DNA of 42,663 nucleotides from Ferroglobus sp964463865. GTDB lineage: Archaea; Halobacteriota; Archaeoglobi; Archaeoglobales; Archaeoglobaceae. Of the stretch, positions 13,848-23,020 are shown piece after piece (position 1 is the first letter of the stretch; every line of letters starts with the position of its first letter). The notes under the pieces were generated by a model. It was not told the DNA's origin. It did not search any database and worked only from the letters and a program-made list of their open reading frames with translations. The position numbers and the translations under genes were made by a program. The stretch is from NCBI GenBank assembly GCA_964463865.1, contig CAYXDX010000004.1:1-42663 (forward strand). The letters run 5' to 3'.

Positions 13848-15035
13848 ATGGACTTCAAGCTTACGGAAGACCAAAAGATGATAGCCCAAACTGCCAGGGA
13901 CATCGCCAAGGACTTTCCTCCAGAGTATTGGAGGGAAAAAGACGAAAAAGGTGAGTTCGCAGAGGAGTTCTTCAAAGCCATAGCTGACGCGGGATTCTTC
14001 GGAATCATCATCCCGGAAGAATACGGAGGTTCGGGCTACGGGATGACCGAACTTTTGATAGCGATGGAGGAGTTGGCAGCTAACGGCTGTGGAATGGGTG
14101 GCGTGTGGTATCTTGTTTTAACGGAAGTTTTCGGAGCGCTGACGATAGTCAGACACGGAACGGAAGAGCAGAAGGAGAAATACTTACCCAAGATCGCGGA
14201 GGGAAAGTTGGAGTTCTGCATGGCTTTAACCGAGCCTGACGCCGGAACGAACACCCTGAACATCAGAACGAGAGCCGAGAAAGACGGAGACGAGTGGGTG
14301 ATAAACGGCAACAAGATATTCATAAGCGGAGCCGACAGGGCTAAGGGGATGCTCATAATAGCGAGGACGACTCCGAGAGAGAAAGCTCCGAAAAAGACTT
14401 ACGGAATAAGCCTGTTCTTAGCTGATTTACCCAATCCGGCCATAAAAATTAACCCGATACCCAAGCACGGGATAAACTACTCCAAAACGTGTGAGGTCAG
14501 CTTCAACAACTTGAGACTTCCCGAAAGCGCTTTGATTCCTCCTCAGGACGAGGGCTGGTATCTGATCCTCGACACGCTCAATCCGGAGAGGATGAGCTTC
14601 GCCGCAGCAGCTATCGGGATAGCGAGGCTCGCCGTAAGTAAGGCCGTGGAATACTCCAAGCAGAGGAAAGTCTTCAACGACGAGCCGATAGGGAGTTACC
14701 AGGGTTTGCAATTTCCTCTCGCTGAGGCCTACGCAACTCTCGAGTGCGCGAAGCTGATGAACCTGAAAGCAGCTTGGTTGTTCGACAACAACGCGTCCTA
14801 CAGAGAGGTCGGTGCTGCTGCGAACATGGCGAAAGTCGTTGCCGTCGAGGCGGGAATAAAGGCCGTTTACTGGGCGATGCAGTGCTTCGGTGGATACGGC
14901 TACACGAAGGAATACGACGTCGAGAGGTGGTGGAGGGAGATTAACCTCATAAGGCTCGCTCCGGTAACGCAGCAAATGGCTCTTGCATATATAGGCGAGC
15001 ATGTCCTCGGAATGCCGAAGAGCTACAGATCCTAA
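13848..15035 (+). CDS. Acyl-CoA dehydrogenase
   Basis: The 395-residue flavoenzyme introduces a double bond into an acyl-CoA and passes electrons to an ETF. It shows the FAD/substrate motif FCMALTEPDAGTNTLNIRTRA near residue 125, the middle beta domain, and the C-terminal helical domain with QCFGGYGYTKEYDVERWWRE. The loop that in medium-chain enzymes holds the catalytic Glu (YEGT) reads RLAPVTQQ here, so the base must lie elsewhere, as in some other ACAD groups. It follows the DUF35 genes after 25 bases with GGGGTGAT, so it belongs to the same operon. The likely substrate is the acyl-CoA processed by the thiolase-like complex. Confidence 0.87.
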   Translation: MDFKLTEDQKMIAQTARDIAKDFPPEYWREKDEKGEFAEEFFKAIADAGFFGIIIPEEYGGSGYGMTELLIAMEELAANGCGMGGVWYLVLTEVFGALTIVRHGTEEQKEKYLPKIAEGKLEFCMALTEPDAGTNTLNIRTRAEKDGDEWVINGNKIFISGADRAKGMLIIARTTPREKAPKKTYGISLFLADLPNPAIKINPIPKHGINYSKTCEVSFNNLRLPESALIPPQDEGWYLILDTLNPERMSFAAAAIGIARLAVSKAVEYSKQRKVFNDEPIGSYQGLQFPLAEAYATLECAKLMNLKAAWLFDNNASYREVGAAANMAKVVAVEAGIKAVYWAMQCFGGYGYTKEYDVERWWREINLIRLAPVTQQMALAYIGEHVLGMPKSYRS

Positions 15036-15039
15036 TCAT

Positions 15040-15048
15040 TTATTAACT
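15040..15048 (+). promoter_or_regulatory. TATA-like element before the amidohydrolase gene
   Basis: ATTTATTAA about 25 bases upstream of ATG 15069, with no ribosome site between, consistent with a leaderless transcript separate from the acyl-CoA dehydrogenase operon. Confidence 0.45.
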
Positions 15049-15068
15049 CTTCTTTCGGTTGGAATTTT

Positions 15069-16340
15069 ATGTTCGACATAGCGATCAACGACGCCCTGTG
15101 CTTCGTTCGAGGCTCGTTCACAAGAGCGAGCATAGGCATTGAGGGGGGCAAGATAGCGCACGTCGGAAAGGAGAAAGTGAAAGGCAGCATAGAGTTCGAC
15201 GGGAGCGACCTCCTTTGCCTCCCGGCATTTTTTAACGCGCACACACATGCAGCGATGATACTTCTCAGAGGTTACGCCGAAGACATGCAGCTGAAGGACT
15301 GGCTCGAAAAGAAGGTGTGGAGAGCCGAAAGAAAGCTCACGGAGGCGGATGTTTACTGGGGGACTAAGTTGGCTATCGTGGAGATGTTCAGGCACGGAAT
15401 AGCTGCATTCTCGGACTTGTATATCCACATGGACAAAGTGGCTGAAGCGTCGATTGAGCTCGGAGCGAGAGCTGTTCTGTGTTACGGGATGGCTGACAGA
15501 GGTAGCGAGGAGAGGGCGAGGAAGGAACTCGAAATTGGAGAAAAGTTTGTTCTCGAGTGGAACGGAGCTGAAGGGTTGATAAAGGCAGTTTTCGGTCCGC
15601 ACGCTCCGTATACGTGCACTCCCGGATTTTTGAGAACTATAAGGGAGAAGGCCAGCGAGCTCGGAGTCGGCATACACATTCACGTCGCCGAAACCGAGTG
15701 GGAGAGAGAGGAGATAAAGAAAAGGTACGGGAAGACTCCGGTAAAGCTGCTCGATGAAATTGGTTTTCTCAAAGACGACGTTGTCATTGCTCACGGAGTC
15801 TGGATCGACGACGAGGAAATTTCCATTTTGAGGAGAAGAGGTGTGAGCGTTGTCCACTGTCCGACGAGCAATTTGAAGCTCGTATCTGGAATGGCGAGGG
15901 TGAGGGAGCTGGTAGAGGCTGGAGTAAACGTGGCTCTGGGCACGGACGGGGCTGCGAGTAACAACAGCTACAACATGTTTTTCGAAATGAAGCTGACGTC
16001 TTTGGTTCAGAAAATAAAATACGGAAGAGCAGACGCTCTGAAGTCCGTCGAAATTCTTCGCATGGCGACCGAGAATGGATACAAAGCATACGGGATTAGG
16101 GGCGGGGCGATAGAGGAAGGTTACCTCGCGGACCTCGTGTTGATTAACTACAGGGCTGTGAGCATGCTTCCACACTACTCGCCAGAAAACGCGCTCGTTT
16201 ACTCCGCTAACGGGAGCGAAGTTGAGCATTTGATCGTGAACGGAACACTCGTGATGGAGGATAGGGAGATACTCACCGACGACGAGGAAAAAATAAAGAG
16301 GAAGGTCGAAAAGCTCGCCAAGAAGTTCGCGAATGATTAA
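15069..16340 (+). CDS. mtaD: SAH/MTA/5'-deoxyadenosine deaminase (amidohydrolase)
   Basis: The 423-residue metal-dependent amidohydrolase has the first metal pair in NAHTHA near residue 58, the IHIHVAETE strand with a metal His and catalytic Glu, AHGVW, and GTDGAASNN with the metal Asp. This matches the MtaD/DadD group that deaminates S-adenosylhomocysteine, methylthioadenosine and 5'-deoxyadenosine to the inosine forms, the archaeal route for recycling these radical-SAM and methyltransferase by-products. Which of the three is preferred cannot be read from sequence. A short gap separates it from leuS. Confidence 0.85.
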   Translation: MFDIAINDALCFVRGSFTRASIGIEGGKIAHVGKEKVKGSIEFDGSDLLCLPAFFNAHTHAAMILLRGYAEDMQLKDWLEKKVWRAERKLTEADVYWGTKLAIVEMFRHGIAAFSDLYIHMDKVAEASIELGARAVLCYGMADRGSEERARKELEIGEKFVLEWNGAEGLIKAVFGPHAPYTCTPGFLRTIREKASELGVGIHIHVAETEWEREEIKKRYGKTPVKLLDEIGFLKDDVVIAHGVWIDDEEISILRRRGVSVVHCPTSNLKLVSGMARVRELVEAGVNVALGTDGAASNNSYNMFFEMKLTSLVQKIKYGRADALKSVEILRMATENGYKAYGIRGGAIEEGYLADLVLINYRAVSMLPHYSPENALVYSANGSEVEHLIVNGTLVMEDREILTDDEEKIKRKVEKLAKKFAND

Positions 16341-16370
16341 TTTTTTATTCAATCTCTCGACTTTACCTCT

Positions 16371-19178
16371 ATGAATTTTAGAGAGATCGAAGAGAAGTGG
16401 CAGAAGAAGTGGGAAGAAGCGGGGATATTTCAGGCGGATCCGGATGATAGGGAGAAGTTCTTCATCACGATACCATATCCGTATCTGAACGGTAACCTTC
16501 ACGCTGGACACACGAGAACTTTTACGATAGGAGATGCCGTTGCGAGATATAAGCGGATGCTCGGTTATAACGTTCTTTTCCCCATGGGATTTCACGTGAC
16601 CGGAACTCCGATAATCGGGCTCGCGGAGTTAATACAGAAGAGGGACGAGAGGACGATAGAAGTCTACACGAAGTTCCACGACGTTCCGAAAGACGTGCTC
16701 CTGACGTTGACAACCCCCGAAAGAATAGTCGAATACTTCTCGAAGGAAGCTGAGAAGTCCATGAAAATGATCGGCTATTCCATAGACTGGAGGAGGAAGT
16801 TCACGACGATGGACGAAGCTTATCAGAAGTTCATAGAGTGGCAATACTGGAGGCTGAAGGAGAAAGGTTTGGTCGTGAGAGGTTCTCACCCGGTCAGATA
16901 CTGTCCGAACGACGAGAACCCCGTCGAGGATCACGACCTCCTCATGGGTGAAGAGGCGACGATAGTTGAATACACCATCATAAAGTTCAAACACGGCGAT
17001 TTGATTTTCCCGTGCGCAACTTTAAGGCCGGAGACAGTATTTGGCGTTACGAACATCTGGCTCAAACCCACGAAATACGTGGTAGCTGAGGTTGATGGAG
17101 AGAAGTGGGTCGTTAGCGAGGAAGCTTTCGAGAAGCTGAAGTATTTCGAAAAGAGCGTAGAGAAGATTGACGAGGTCGACGCGGCTGAATTTTTCGGAAA
17201 ATTTGTTGAGAATCCCGTTACAGGTGAGAGAGTTCCTATACTCCCTGCGGAATTCGTCGATACCGACAACGCGACCGGCGTGGTCATGAGCGTTCCGGCT
17301 CACGCCCCTTACGACTACGTTGCGTTGAGAGATCTCGAGAAGAACTCGGAGGTCCTCGAGAAGTTCGGGATTGAGAGGGAACTCGTAAGCGAGATCGTGA
17401 AGAGAATTCCGGAGAAGGTTCTGATCAGAATCGAGGGAGAAGATTACGAAGTTCCCGCAAGAGATATCGTGGAGGAGCTTAAAGTAAGAGACCAGAAGGA
17501 CGAAAACCTTGAAAAGGCTACTAAGATCGTATACAAGAAGGAGTTCCACAAGGGAGTGATGCTCGACAACACGTTCTACCCCGGCGTTAAGGTTGCGGAG
17601 GCTAAAGAGAAAATACACGACTACCTCCTGAACGAAGGCATCGGTGACGTGTTCTACGAGTTCAGCGAGAAGCCCGTGGTTTGCAGGTGCGGAACCAAGT
17701 GCGTCGTGAAAGTAGTTAGAGATCAGTGGTTCATAAACTACTCGAATCCGGATTGGAAGAGGAGAGTGCTGGATCACATAGAGAGGATGAACATCATTCC
17801 GGAATACTACAGGAAGGAATTCAGAAACAAAGTGGAGTGGCTTAAAGACAAGGCTTGCGCGAGGAGGAAAGGTCTCGGAACGAGAATTCCTTGGGACAAG
17901 GAGTGGCTGATCGAAAGCCTTTCCGACTCCACTATCTACATGGCATACTACATAATCGCCAAATACGTCAACGGAGGGAAGCTCAAGCCGGAAAACCTCG
18001 TTCCGGAATTCTTCGACTACGTCTTCCTTGGCGAAGGAGAGTTAAAGGACGTTGCTGCGAAAAGTGGGCTGAGCGAAGACGTCATTGAGGAAGTTAGAAA
18101 GGAGTTCGAGTATTGGTATCCGGTCGACCTGAGGAGCTCTGGAAAAGACCTCGTAGCTAACCACCTGCTCTTCTTCGTGTTCCACCACGTTGCACTCTTT
18201 CCGGAGAAATACTGGCCGAGAGGGATAGCCGTAAACGGATACGTCAGCCTGGAAGGAAAGAAGATGAGCAAGAGCAAAGGACCACTCCTAACGATGAAAA
18301 GAGCGGTGGAGGAATTTGGAGCTGACGTAACGAGGCTTTACATACTCCACGCAGCGGAATACGACAGCGACGCGGATTGGAGGAGGAAGGACGTAGAAGG
18401 ACTGGCGAACAACTTGAGGAGGTTCTACGAAATCGTAAAGGAGCACTACCTGAGAGAGCCAGAAGAGATAACGACGCTCGACAGGTGGCTCATCAGCAGG
18501 TTGCAGAGAGCGATAAAGGAGACGAGAGACGCGATGGAGAAACTCCAGACGAGGAGAGCCGTAAACTCTGCGTTCTTCGAAATGATGAACGACGTCAGGT
18601 GGTATCTGAGGAGGGGTGGCAGAAACCTCGTTCTTATACTCGACGACTGGTTGAAACTGCTCACGCCGTTCGCTCCGCACATTTGCGAGGAACTGTGGAG
18701 CATGAAGCACGATTCGTTCATAAGCCTTGAAAAGTATCCGGAATATGACGAGTCTAAGGTCGATGAGAAAGCCGAAATGTCCGAAAACTACGTGAAGGTC
18801 TTGCTCGAAGACATTCTCGAAATAATGAAGTTCGTTGAGTCTCCGAAGAGCGTTTACATCTTCGTCGCTGAAGACTGGAAGAGAGAGGTAGCGAGAATCG
18901 CCAAAGAAGCGGGGAACATGAAGGAAGCCATGAAGATCATAATGAACGACGAGAGGTTCAGGGAGCTGAAGAGAGAGGTCTCGTCGTTCGTGAAGAGGTT
19001 GTTCAGAGAAGGCTTCGACTTCTACGAGCTCGACGAAGCGAAAATAATAGAGGAGGCGAAGGGCTTCCTGGAGAGAGAACTCAAGTTGAAAGTTGTCCTC
19101 GACAGGGACGGAAGTTTCGTTCCGGAAGAGAAAAGAAGAGCTGCGATGCCTGGAAAACCGGCCATATACGTGGTATGA
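16371..19178 (+). CDS. leuS: Leucyl-tRNA synthetase, archaeal type
   Basis: The 935-residue class I synthetase has the HIGH-type motif as HAGH at 44-47 (after PYPYLNGNL), a CP1 editing insertion in the middle (TLRPETVFGVTN and VVMSVPAHAPYDYVALRD) and KMSKS at 631-635. The C-terminus has the anticodon-binding helical domain and the archaeal tail ending in KPAIYVV. Length and the position of the editing domain fit archaeal/eukaryal LeuRS. A TTTTTATTC TATA-like box lies about 25 bases before the start. The MBL hydrolase gene overlaps its stop by 4 bases. Confidence 0.97.
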   Translation: MNFREIEEKWQKKWEEAGIFQADPDDREKFFITIPYPYLNGNLHAGHTRTFTIGDAVARYKRMLGYNVLFPMGFHVTGTPIIGLAELIQKRDERTIEVYTKFHDVPKDVLLTLTTPERIVEYFSKEAEKSMKMIGYSIDWRRKFTTMDEAYQKFIEWQYWRLKEKGLVVRGSHPVRYCPNDENPVEDHDLLMGEEATIVEYTIIKFKHGDLIFPCATLRPETVFGVTNIWLKPTKYVVAEVDGEKWVVSEEAFEKLKYFEKSVEKIDEVDAAEFFGKFVENPVTGERVPILPAEFVDTDNATGVVMSVPAHAPYDYVALRDLEKNSEVLEKFGIERELVSEIVKRIPEKVLIRIEGEDYEVPARDIVEELKVRDQKDENLEKATKIVYKKEFHKGVMLDNTFYPGVKVAEAKEKIHDYLLNEGIGDVFYEFSEKPVVCRCGTKCVVKVVRDQWFINYSNPDWKRRVLDHIERMNIIPEYYRKEFRNKVEWLKDKACARRKGLGTRIPWDKEWLIESLSDSTIYMAYYIIAKYVNGGKLKPENLVPEFFDYVFLGEGELKDVAAKSGLSEDVIEEVRKEFEYWYPVDLRSSGKDLVANHLLFFVFHHVALFPEKYWPRGIAVNGYVSLEGKKMSKSKGPLLTMKRAVEEFGADVTRLYILHAAEYDSDADWRRKDVEGLANNLRRFYEIVKEHYLREPEEITTLDRWLISRLQRAIKETRDAMEKLQTRRAVNSAFFEMMNDVRWYLRRGGRNLVLILDDWLKLLTPFAPHICEELWSMKHDSFISLEKYPEYDESKVDEKAEMSENYVKVLLEDILEIMKFVESPKSVYIFVAEDWKREVARIAKEAGNMKEAMKIIMNDERFRELKREVSSFVKRLFREGFDFYELDEAKIIEEAKGFLERELKLKVVLDRDGSFVPEEKRRAAMPGKPAIYVV

Positions 19179-20026
19179 GGGTAGTTAAAATCTCTCGAGG
19201 CGTGTTCTTCGTTGAAGGAGAGAACAGAGGCAGGTATCCGTATTGCAACGCGCTAATCGTCGGAAGCGTTTTAATCGACGCGGGTTGCGGAATAAACGTC
19301 GTCAAAAGCTTGGTGGAGAAAGTTGACGTTCTTTTGCTTTCTCACACTCATCCAGATCACGTCTCGGGAGCGTGGATATTCAACGAGTTCGGAAAGAAAG
19401 TGCTTTCTCCGGAGACGGAGACCAAAATCGACGAACTTGCAAGGAGGTTTGCACCTCCTCTTGCCGAAAAGTGGAAGGAGGTCGTTTCGAGAGTTATGGG
19501 GCTGAAGTCTTTTGAAGCTGAGCGATACGACGACGCGATAGCTGTTGGAGGGCACGAGATCGTGCCGATAAAAACCGAGGGACACACGAAGGACATGCAC
19601 GTGCTCTTGATAGACGGGAAAATACTCTTTGGAGCCGACGTGGATCTAACGAAGTTCGGACCTTGGTACGGCAATCCGGAGAGCGATCCGGAAAAGTTCG
19701 AGAAGAGCATAAGGAAGATCGAGGAAATCGAGTTCGAAGTTTACGTGTCGGCTCACGAAGGCGTGTTTAACAGAGAGGACACCTTAAAAAAGCTCGAAGA
19801 CTACGTGAGCCACTTCAAAAAACGAGAAGAAAAGATTCTCGACCTCCTCGAAGTTCCGCGAAGTGTGGACGAGCTCGTAGCTATGTCTCCGATATACGGC
19901 AGGAAGAACTTCTCCAAAGAGTTGCTCGACTACTTCGAGAGGAACATGATCGAAAAACACCTGAAAATCCTCGAGAAGAAAGGTAAGGTAAAAAGGGTCG
20001 ACGGAAAATTCGTTAGATGCCGATAG
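19175..20026 (+). CDS. MBL-fold metallo-hydrolase with C-terminal winged helix (LACTB2-like)
   Basis: The 283-residue protein has the metal site HTHPDH at 57-62, Gly-His in TEGHTKD, the Asp in FGADVDL, and a late His in SAHEGV. The last ~80 residues form a winged-helix-like domain (VDELVAMSPIYG, LKILEKKGKVKRVDGKF) as in the BLACT_WH/LACTB2 group, whose members include endoribonucleases and thioesterase-like hydrolases. The ATGA overlap with leuS indicates co-expression, but no functional link to leucylation is known. It converges with trpS, overlapping it by 14 bases. Confidence 0.82.
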   Translation: MRVVKISRGVFFVEGENRGRYPYCNALIVGSVLIDAGCGINVVKSLVEKVDVLLLSHTHPDHVSGAWIFNEFGKKVLSPETETKIDELARRFAPPLAEKWKEVVSRVMGLKSFEAERYDDAIAVGGHEIVPIKTEGHTKDMHVLLIDGKILFGADVDLTKFGPWYGNPESDPEKFEKSIRKIEEIEFEVYVSAHEGVFNREDTLKKLEDYVSHFKKREEKILDLLEVPRSVDELVAMSPIYGRKNFSKELLDYFERNMIEKHLKILEKKGKVKRVDGKFVRCR

Positions 20027-21302
20027 GTCTCTCTGGAGCGATTATGTTGTATTCGTCGAGCTTGCTCTCTGCCTCTACCATCTTCTCCTGCAGCTCTTTC
20101 AGGAACTCGGAAACGAGCGATGCTGCCAGCTTCTTACACCTCCCGCAGAGGAGCTTTCCGGACTTGCAGCTCTCCTTTATGTCGACGACCTCTTCGTCTC
20201 TCTTCATAAGGTGGTACGTGTAAAGCTCGAAGACCGCGCACTTTTCTGGCTCCCCTCCGAGTCTTCTCTGCTCCTCCGCCGTTGCTCTGCCCCCGGTAAT
20301 CGCGTTCATGACCTTCTTCTCCGCGACCTTTGGATCGTCGAGCAGGCTTATGTAACTCTCCGGTTTGCTCGAACTCATTTTTCCTCCCGTAAGGCCCGTG
20401 ATGAACTTGTGATACGTGGAGGACGGAGGAATAAACGCGAAACCGCCAATTTCGACCTCGATCTTTCTGACCTCTTCTTCTATCTTCTCTTCTTCGCCAA
20501 AAACGTCGACGTGCCCTTCGTAAAACTTTTTGTCGAAGTCGAGAGAGTCGAGGAGCTTCAGGTAGTCTTCTCCTTTTCTGCTCCTTATTCTCAGCCCGCC
20601 GTCGATCCTTTCGAAGGAGTAAATCGACACCCTCGAAGCTAAGTCCCTCGTAAGCCTTATGTGTGGATCCTGATCCGCTCCGACGGGGACTACAGTTGGT
20701 TTTGGACCTTCGAAGTCTTTGAGCTGTGGTGCCAATATGTCTGCCGCCTGTATTGCTGGAGTAAACATTTTCGCGAGCGTGGTTTCGCTCTCAAATCCGT
20801 AAATTGCTCTCAGCTCACTCCAGTTGACCTCGGACGACAACTCGAAAGCGAGGTCTTTTACGTATCTGTTTGCCGATTGGAAGTAGATGAGGCTGTTTTT
20901 GTTTAGCCCGAGGGCTATTATAGCTTTTACGTATTCGAAACCGATCTTCCTGCACTTCTCCCAGCTAACGCCTCTGACTCCGTGGGCTTCCATGTCTGCT
21001 ATGGCTACGAAAGCGAAACCCCCTTTCTCGTTGTGCCACACGATTTCATCCATCGTCATTTTGTGGCCGAAGTGCGGCAGTCCGGACGGCATAAACCCGG
21101 ACATCACCGCGAACTTTTCCCCTCTTTTCATAGCTCTCGCTATTCTCCAGTAATCTCTGTGCCCGAAAATTACCCCTCTCCTCATCAGGTAGTGCGGATC
21201 GTCAATTTCCGGAAGCACGTCGGAGAACTTCTCCATTCCGAATTCCTCTATCAGCTTCGAGTAGTCTATTACTCCTTCTACCTCCCACGGCGTAACTTTC
21301 AT
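20013..21302 (-). CDS. trpS: Tryptophanyl-tRNA synthetase
   Basis: The 429-residue class Ic synthetase has the HIGH-type motif as GLPHFGH near residue 75, the tryptophan-site region around PVGADQDPHIRLTRD, and KMSSS as GGKMSSSKPESYISL. The N-terminal extension before the Rossmann fold and the overall length match archaeal/eukaryal TrpRS. It lies 9 bases downstream of the R15P isomerase gene on the same strand, so it is the third gene of a ROK kinase - R15P isomerase - trpS run. Confidence 0.95.
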   Translation of the reverse strand: MKVTPWEVEGVIDYSKLIEEFGMEKFSDVLPEIDDPHYLMRRGVIFGHRDYWRIARAMKRGEKFAVMSGFMPSGLPHFGHKMTMDEIVWHNEKGGFAFVAIADMEAHGVRGVSWEKCRKIGFEYVKAIIALGLNKNSLIYFQSANRYVKDLAFELSSEVNWSELRAIYGFESETTLAKMFTPAIQAADILAPQLKDFEGPKPTVVPVGADQDPHIRLTRDLASRVSIYSFERIDGGLRIRSRKGEDYLKLLDSLDFDKKFYEGHVDVFGEEEKIEEEVRKIEVEIGGFAFIPPSSTYHKFITGLTGGKMSSSKPESYISLLDDPKVAEKKVMNAITGGRATAEEQRRLGGEPEKCAVFELYTYHLMKRDEEVVDIKESCKSGKLLCGRCKKLAASLVSEFLKELQEKMVEAESKLDEYNIIAPERPIGI

Positions 21303-21311
21303 TCAGACACC

Positions 21312-22247
21312 TCACTCGAAGTGTTCCGGGGAAAGGTAGATCTCTTCTTCGAACTCCGCGTAGCCGAGTCTCTCCTTGATGATTACGTAAGCCATCTCTG
21401 GAGGAATGGCGCCGACCTCGGTTATTATCAGGTCTATGTAACTCCTTGGAGTAGCGTCAAATGCGGGATTTCTAACTCGGACGTTTTCGAGAGACAGAAT
21501 CTCTTCTCCTACTACTTCCTTCGGGTCTCTCTCCTCTATCACGACGAGTTCGCCAAGGAGCGTTTTTGGGCTGAACTTGTATGTCTCCGCGGCCACCATG
21601 AACGGAACCCTCGCTTCCTTTGCGGCTAAGGCAATCATGGATGTCCCTATCTTGTTTATCAGAGCGCCGTTTGCTGTGATCGTGTCGGCTCCGACGATCA
21701 CGTAGTCGACATCTTCGATGAAGTATCTGACCGCGCTGTCGACGATTAGGTTTACTTTAATCCCGTATTCCGCAAGCTCCTTCGTCGTTATGTGTCCCTG
21801 ATATCTCGGCCTCGATTCCGTTGCGTAAACTTCGTCTATTTTTCCCTCGTCGAAAGCCCTCTTTATTATCGATAGAGCTGCTGACGAGTTGCAGTGGGTC
21901 ATCACGACCGAATTCGGCTTGATCCTCCTCGCTCCGATCTCTCCTATTTTCTGCTTTGCCGTGTCTACCCACTCTATGAACTCTTTCGCTCTCTTGATCA
22001 AACTCTCTCTCTTTTCCTCCTCGCTCTCTCCGGAATACCTCATCACGTAGTTTATCGCGTTGTAGAGGCTCACAGCAGTCGGCCGGGTGTTCAGCAGTCT
22101 TTCTGCAGCTCTTCTCATCTTTTCGTCGAAGTCACCTCTAATCGTGGCGGCGTATTTCATTAGAGTCTCCGCGGCGAACCTTGCAATTCTTGACGCACCT
22201 CTAACTTCCATGGTCTCTATTTTTCTCGCAGCTTCCTCTATCAGCAT
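21312..22247 (-). CDS. Ribose-1,5-bisphosphate isomerase
   Basis: The 311-residue member of the eIF2B-alpha-like family isomerises ribose-1,5-bisphosphate to ribulose-1,5-bisphosphate, feeding type III RuBisCO in archaeal nucleoside (AMP/pentose bisphosphate) degradation. The catalytic pair known for the archaeal enzyme is present: Cys119 in MTHCNSS and Asp188 in GADTITANGA. ESRPRYQG is the substrate-binding loop. The start overlaps the ROK kinase stop by 7 bases, so the two are translationally coupled. RuBisCO is not in the window. Confidence 0.9.
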   Translation of the reverse strand: MLIEEAARKIETMEVRGASRIARFAAETLMKYAATIRGDFDEKMRRAAERLLNTRPTAVSLYNAINYVMRYSGESEEEKRESLIKRAKEFIEWVDTAKQKIGEIGARRIKPNSVVMTHCNSSAALSIIKRAFDEGKIDEVYATESRPRYQGHITTKELAEYGIKVNLIVDSAVRYFIEDVDYVIVGADTITANGALINKIGTSMIALAAKEARVPFMVAAETYKFSPKTLLGELVVIEERDPKEVVGEEILSLENVRVRNPAFDATPRSYIDLIITEVGAIPPEMAYVIIKERLGYAEFEEEIYLSPEHFE

Positions 22248-22972
22248 ACTAACCCCTCCGAGATGAGCGCGGCACCTTTTGCAACTGCGAGCTCGTCCTT
22301 TATAACTTTAATCTCCGGATCGAACTCCGGCGGAAGGTATTCGTAAACAATAGAGAAGTCGTCTTCGTCGAACATCTTCGCGATCCTTCCGCCGAAGGTC
22401 ACGACTTCGGGGTCGAGAATCATCACCGCTCTTGCAACTTCCCTGCAGAGAACTTTGAAGCCGTCAAGCGCTTTTATTTCGCACTTCACGGCCTCTCTTC
22501 CGAAGTCCTTTTTTATCTTCCACCCGCTGAAGTGACACTCTAAGTGCCCCTTCATCCCGCAGCTGCAGACTTCCTCGCCTCCTACGTAAACGTGTCCGAG
22601 CTCGGCAGCTAAACCTCTGCCTCTGTATATCTTCCCGTTCGCTATTATACCGCTTCCAACTCCGGTTCCGAGAGTTATCGCGAGAATGTTCTCCTTTTTC
22701 GTAACGAACTTCGAGTAAGCGGCGAAGCAGTTTGCGTCGTTCTCTATTCTTCTACCTTCGAAAACCTTCAGGTCGCCTATGTTTGGCGATTTCAGAATTT
22801 TTCCATTTCTTATCCACGCAGCCAAGCCGAAAACGGCGTTCTCGAACTTTAACACGATTTGCGGATCTCTCAGAACTTCTTCGGTTTTGATCGTCATCAC
22901 GTGTCTGAACTTTTTACCGTCAAATTCCACGACGTCGGTAAAGGTCCCGCCTACGTCTACTCCTATTCCCAT
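22241..22972 (-). CDS. ROK-family sugar kinase, shortened
   Basis: The 243-residue ROK kinase has the N-terminal phosphate loop GIGVDVGGTFTDVVEF, ENDANCFA with the catalytic Asp, LGTGVGSGIIANG, and the zinc motif ELGH...CSCGMKGHLE. The family is usually near 300 residues; the stretch between the P loop and the catalytic motif is short here. ATG 22972 is preferred because the family begins MxIGVDxGGT; ATG 22993 in the same frame is possible. Usual substrates are hexoses or N-acetylhexosamines, but coupling to R15P isomerase raises the chance of a pentose or pentose-phosphate substrate. Confidence 0.82.
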   Translation of the reverse strand: MGIGVDVGGTFTDVVEFDGKKFRHVMTIKTEEVLRDPQIVLKFENAVFGLAAWIRNGKILKSPNIGDLKVFEGRRIENDANCFAAYSKFVTKKENILAITLGTGVGSGIIANGKIYRGRGLAAELGHVYVGGEEVCSCGMKGHLECHFSGWKIKKDFGREAVKCEIKALDGFKVLCREVARAVMILDPEVVTFGGRIAKMFDEDDFSIVYEYLPPEFDPEIKVIKDELAVAKGAALISEGLVC

Positions 22973-22989
22973 GGAGACTTGGAGGACAA

Positions 22990-22999
22990 GCATAAATAT
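22990..22999. promoter_or_regulatory. Shared TATA-like element between ROK kinase and AMMECR1 genes
   Basis: GCATAAATATA lies 22-31 bases before ATG 23021 on the plus strand, with no ribosome site, which fits a leaderless AMMECR1 transcript. If the kinase began at 22993 the box would overlap its start codon, another reason to prefer 22972 for the kinase. Confidence 0.45.
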
Positions 23000-23020
23000 A
23001 TCTCTTGCCAAGTTTTTCTT

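Noticed and set aside
15036..16595. Long minus-strand ORF of 519 codons across the deaminase gene
   Set aside because: It is antisense to a clear amidohydrolase with all motifs; its protein is low-complexity and matches no family, as expected for a shadow in this codon-biased genome.
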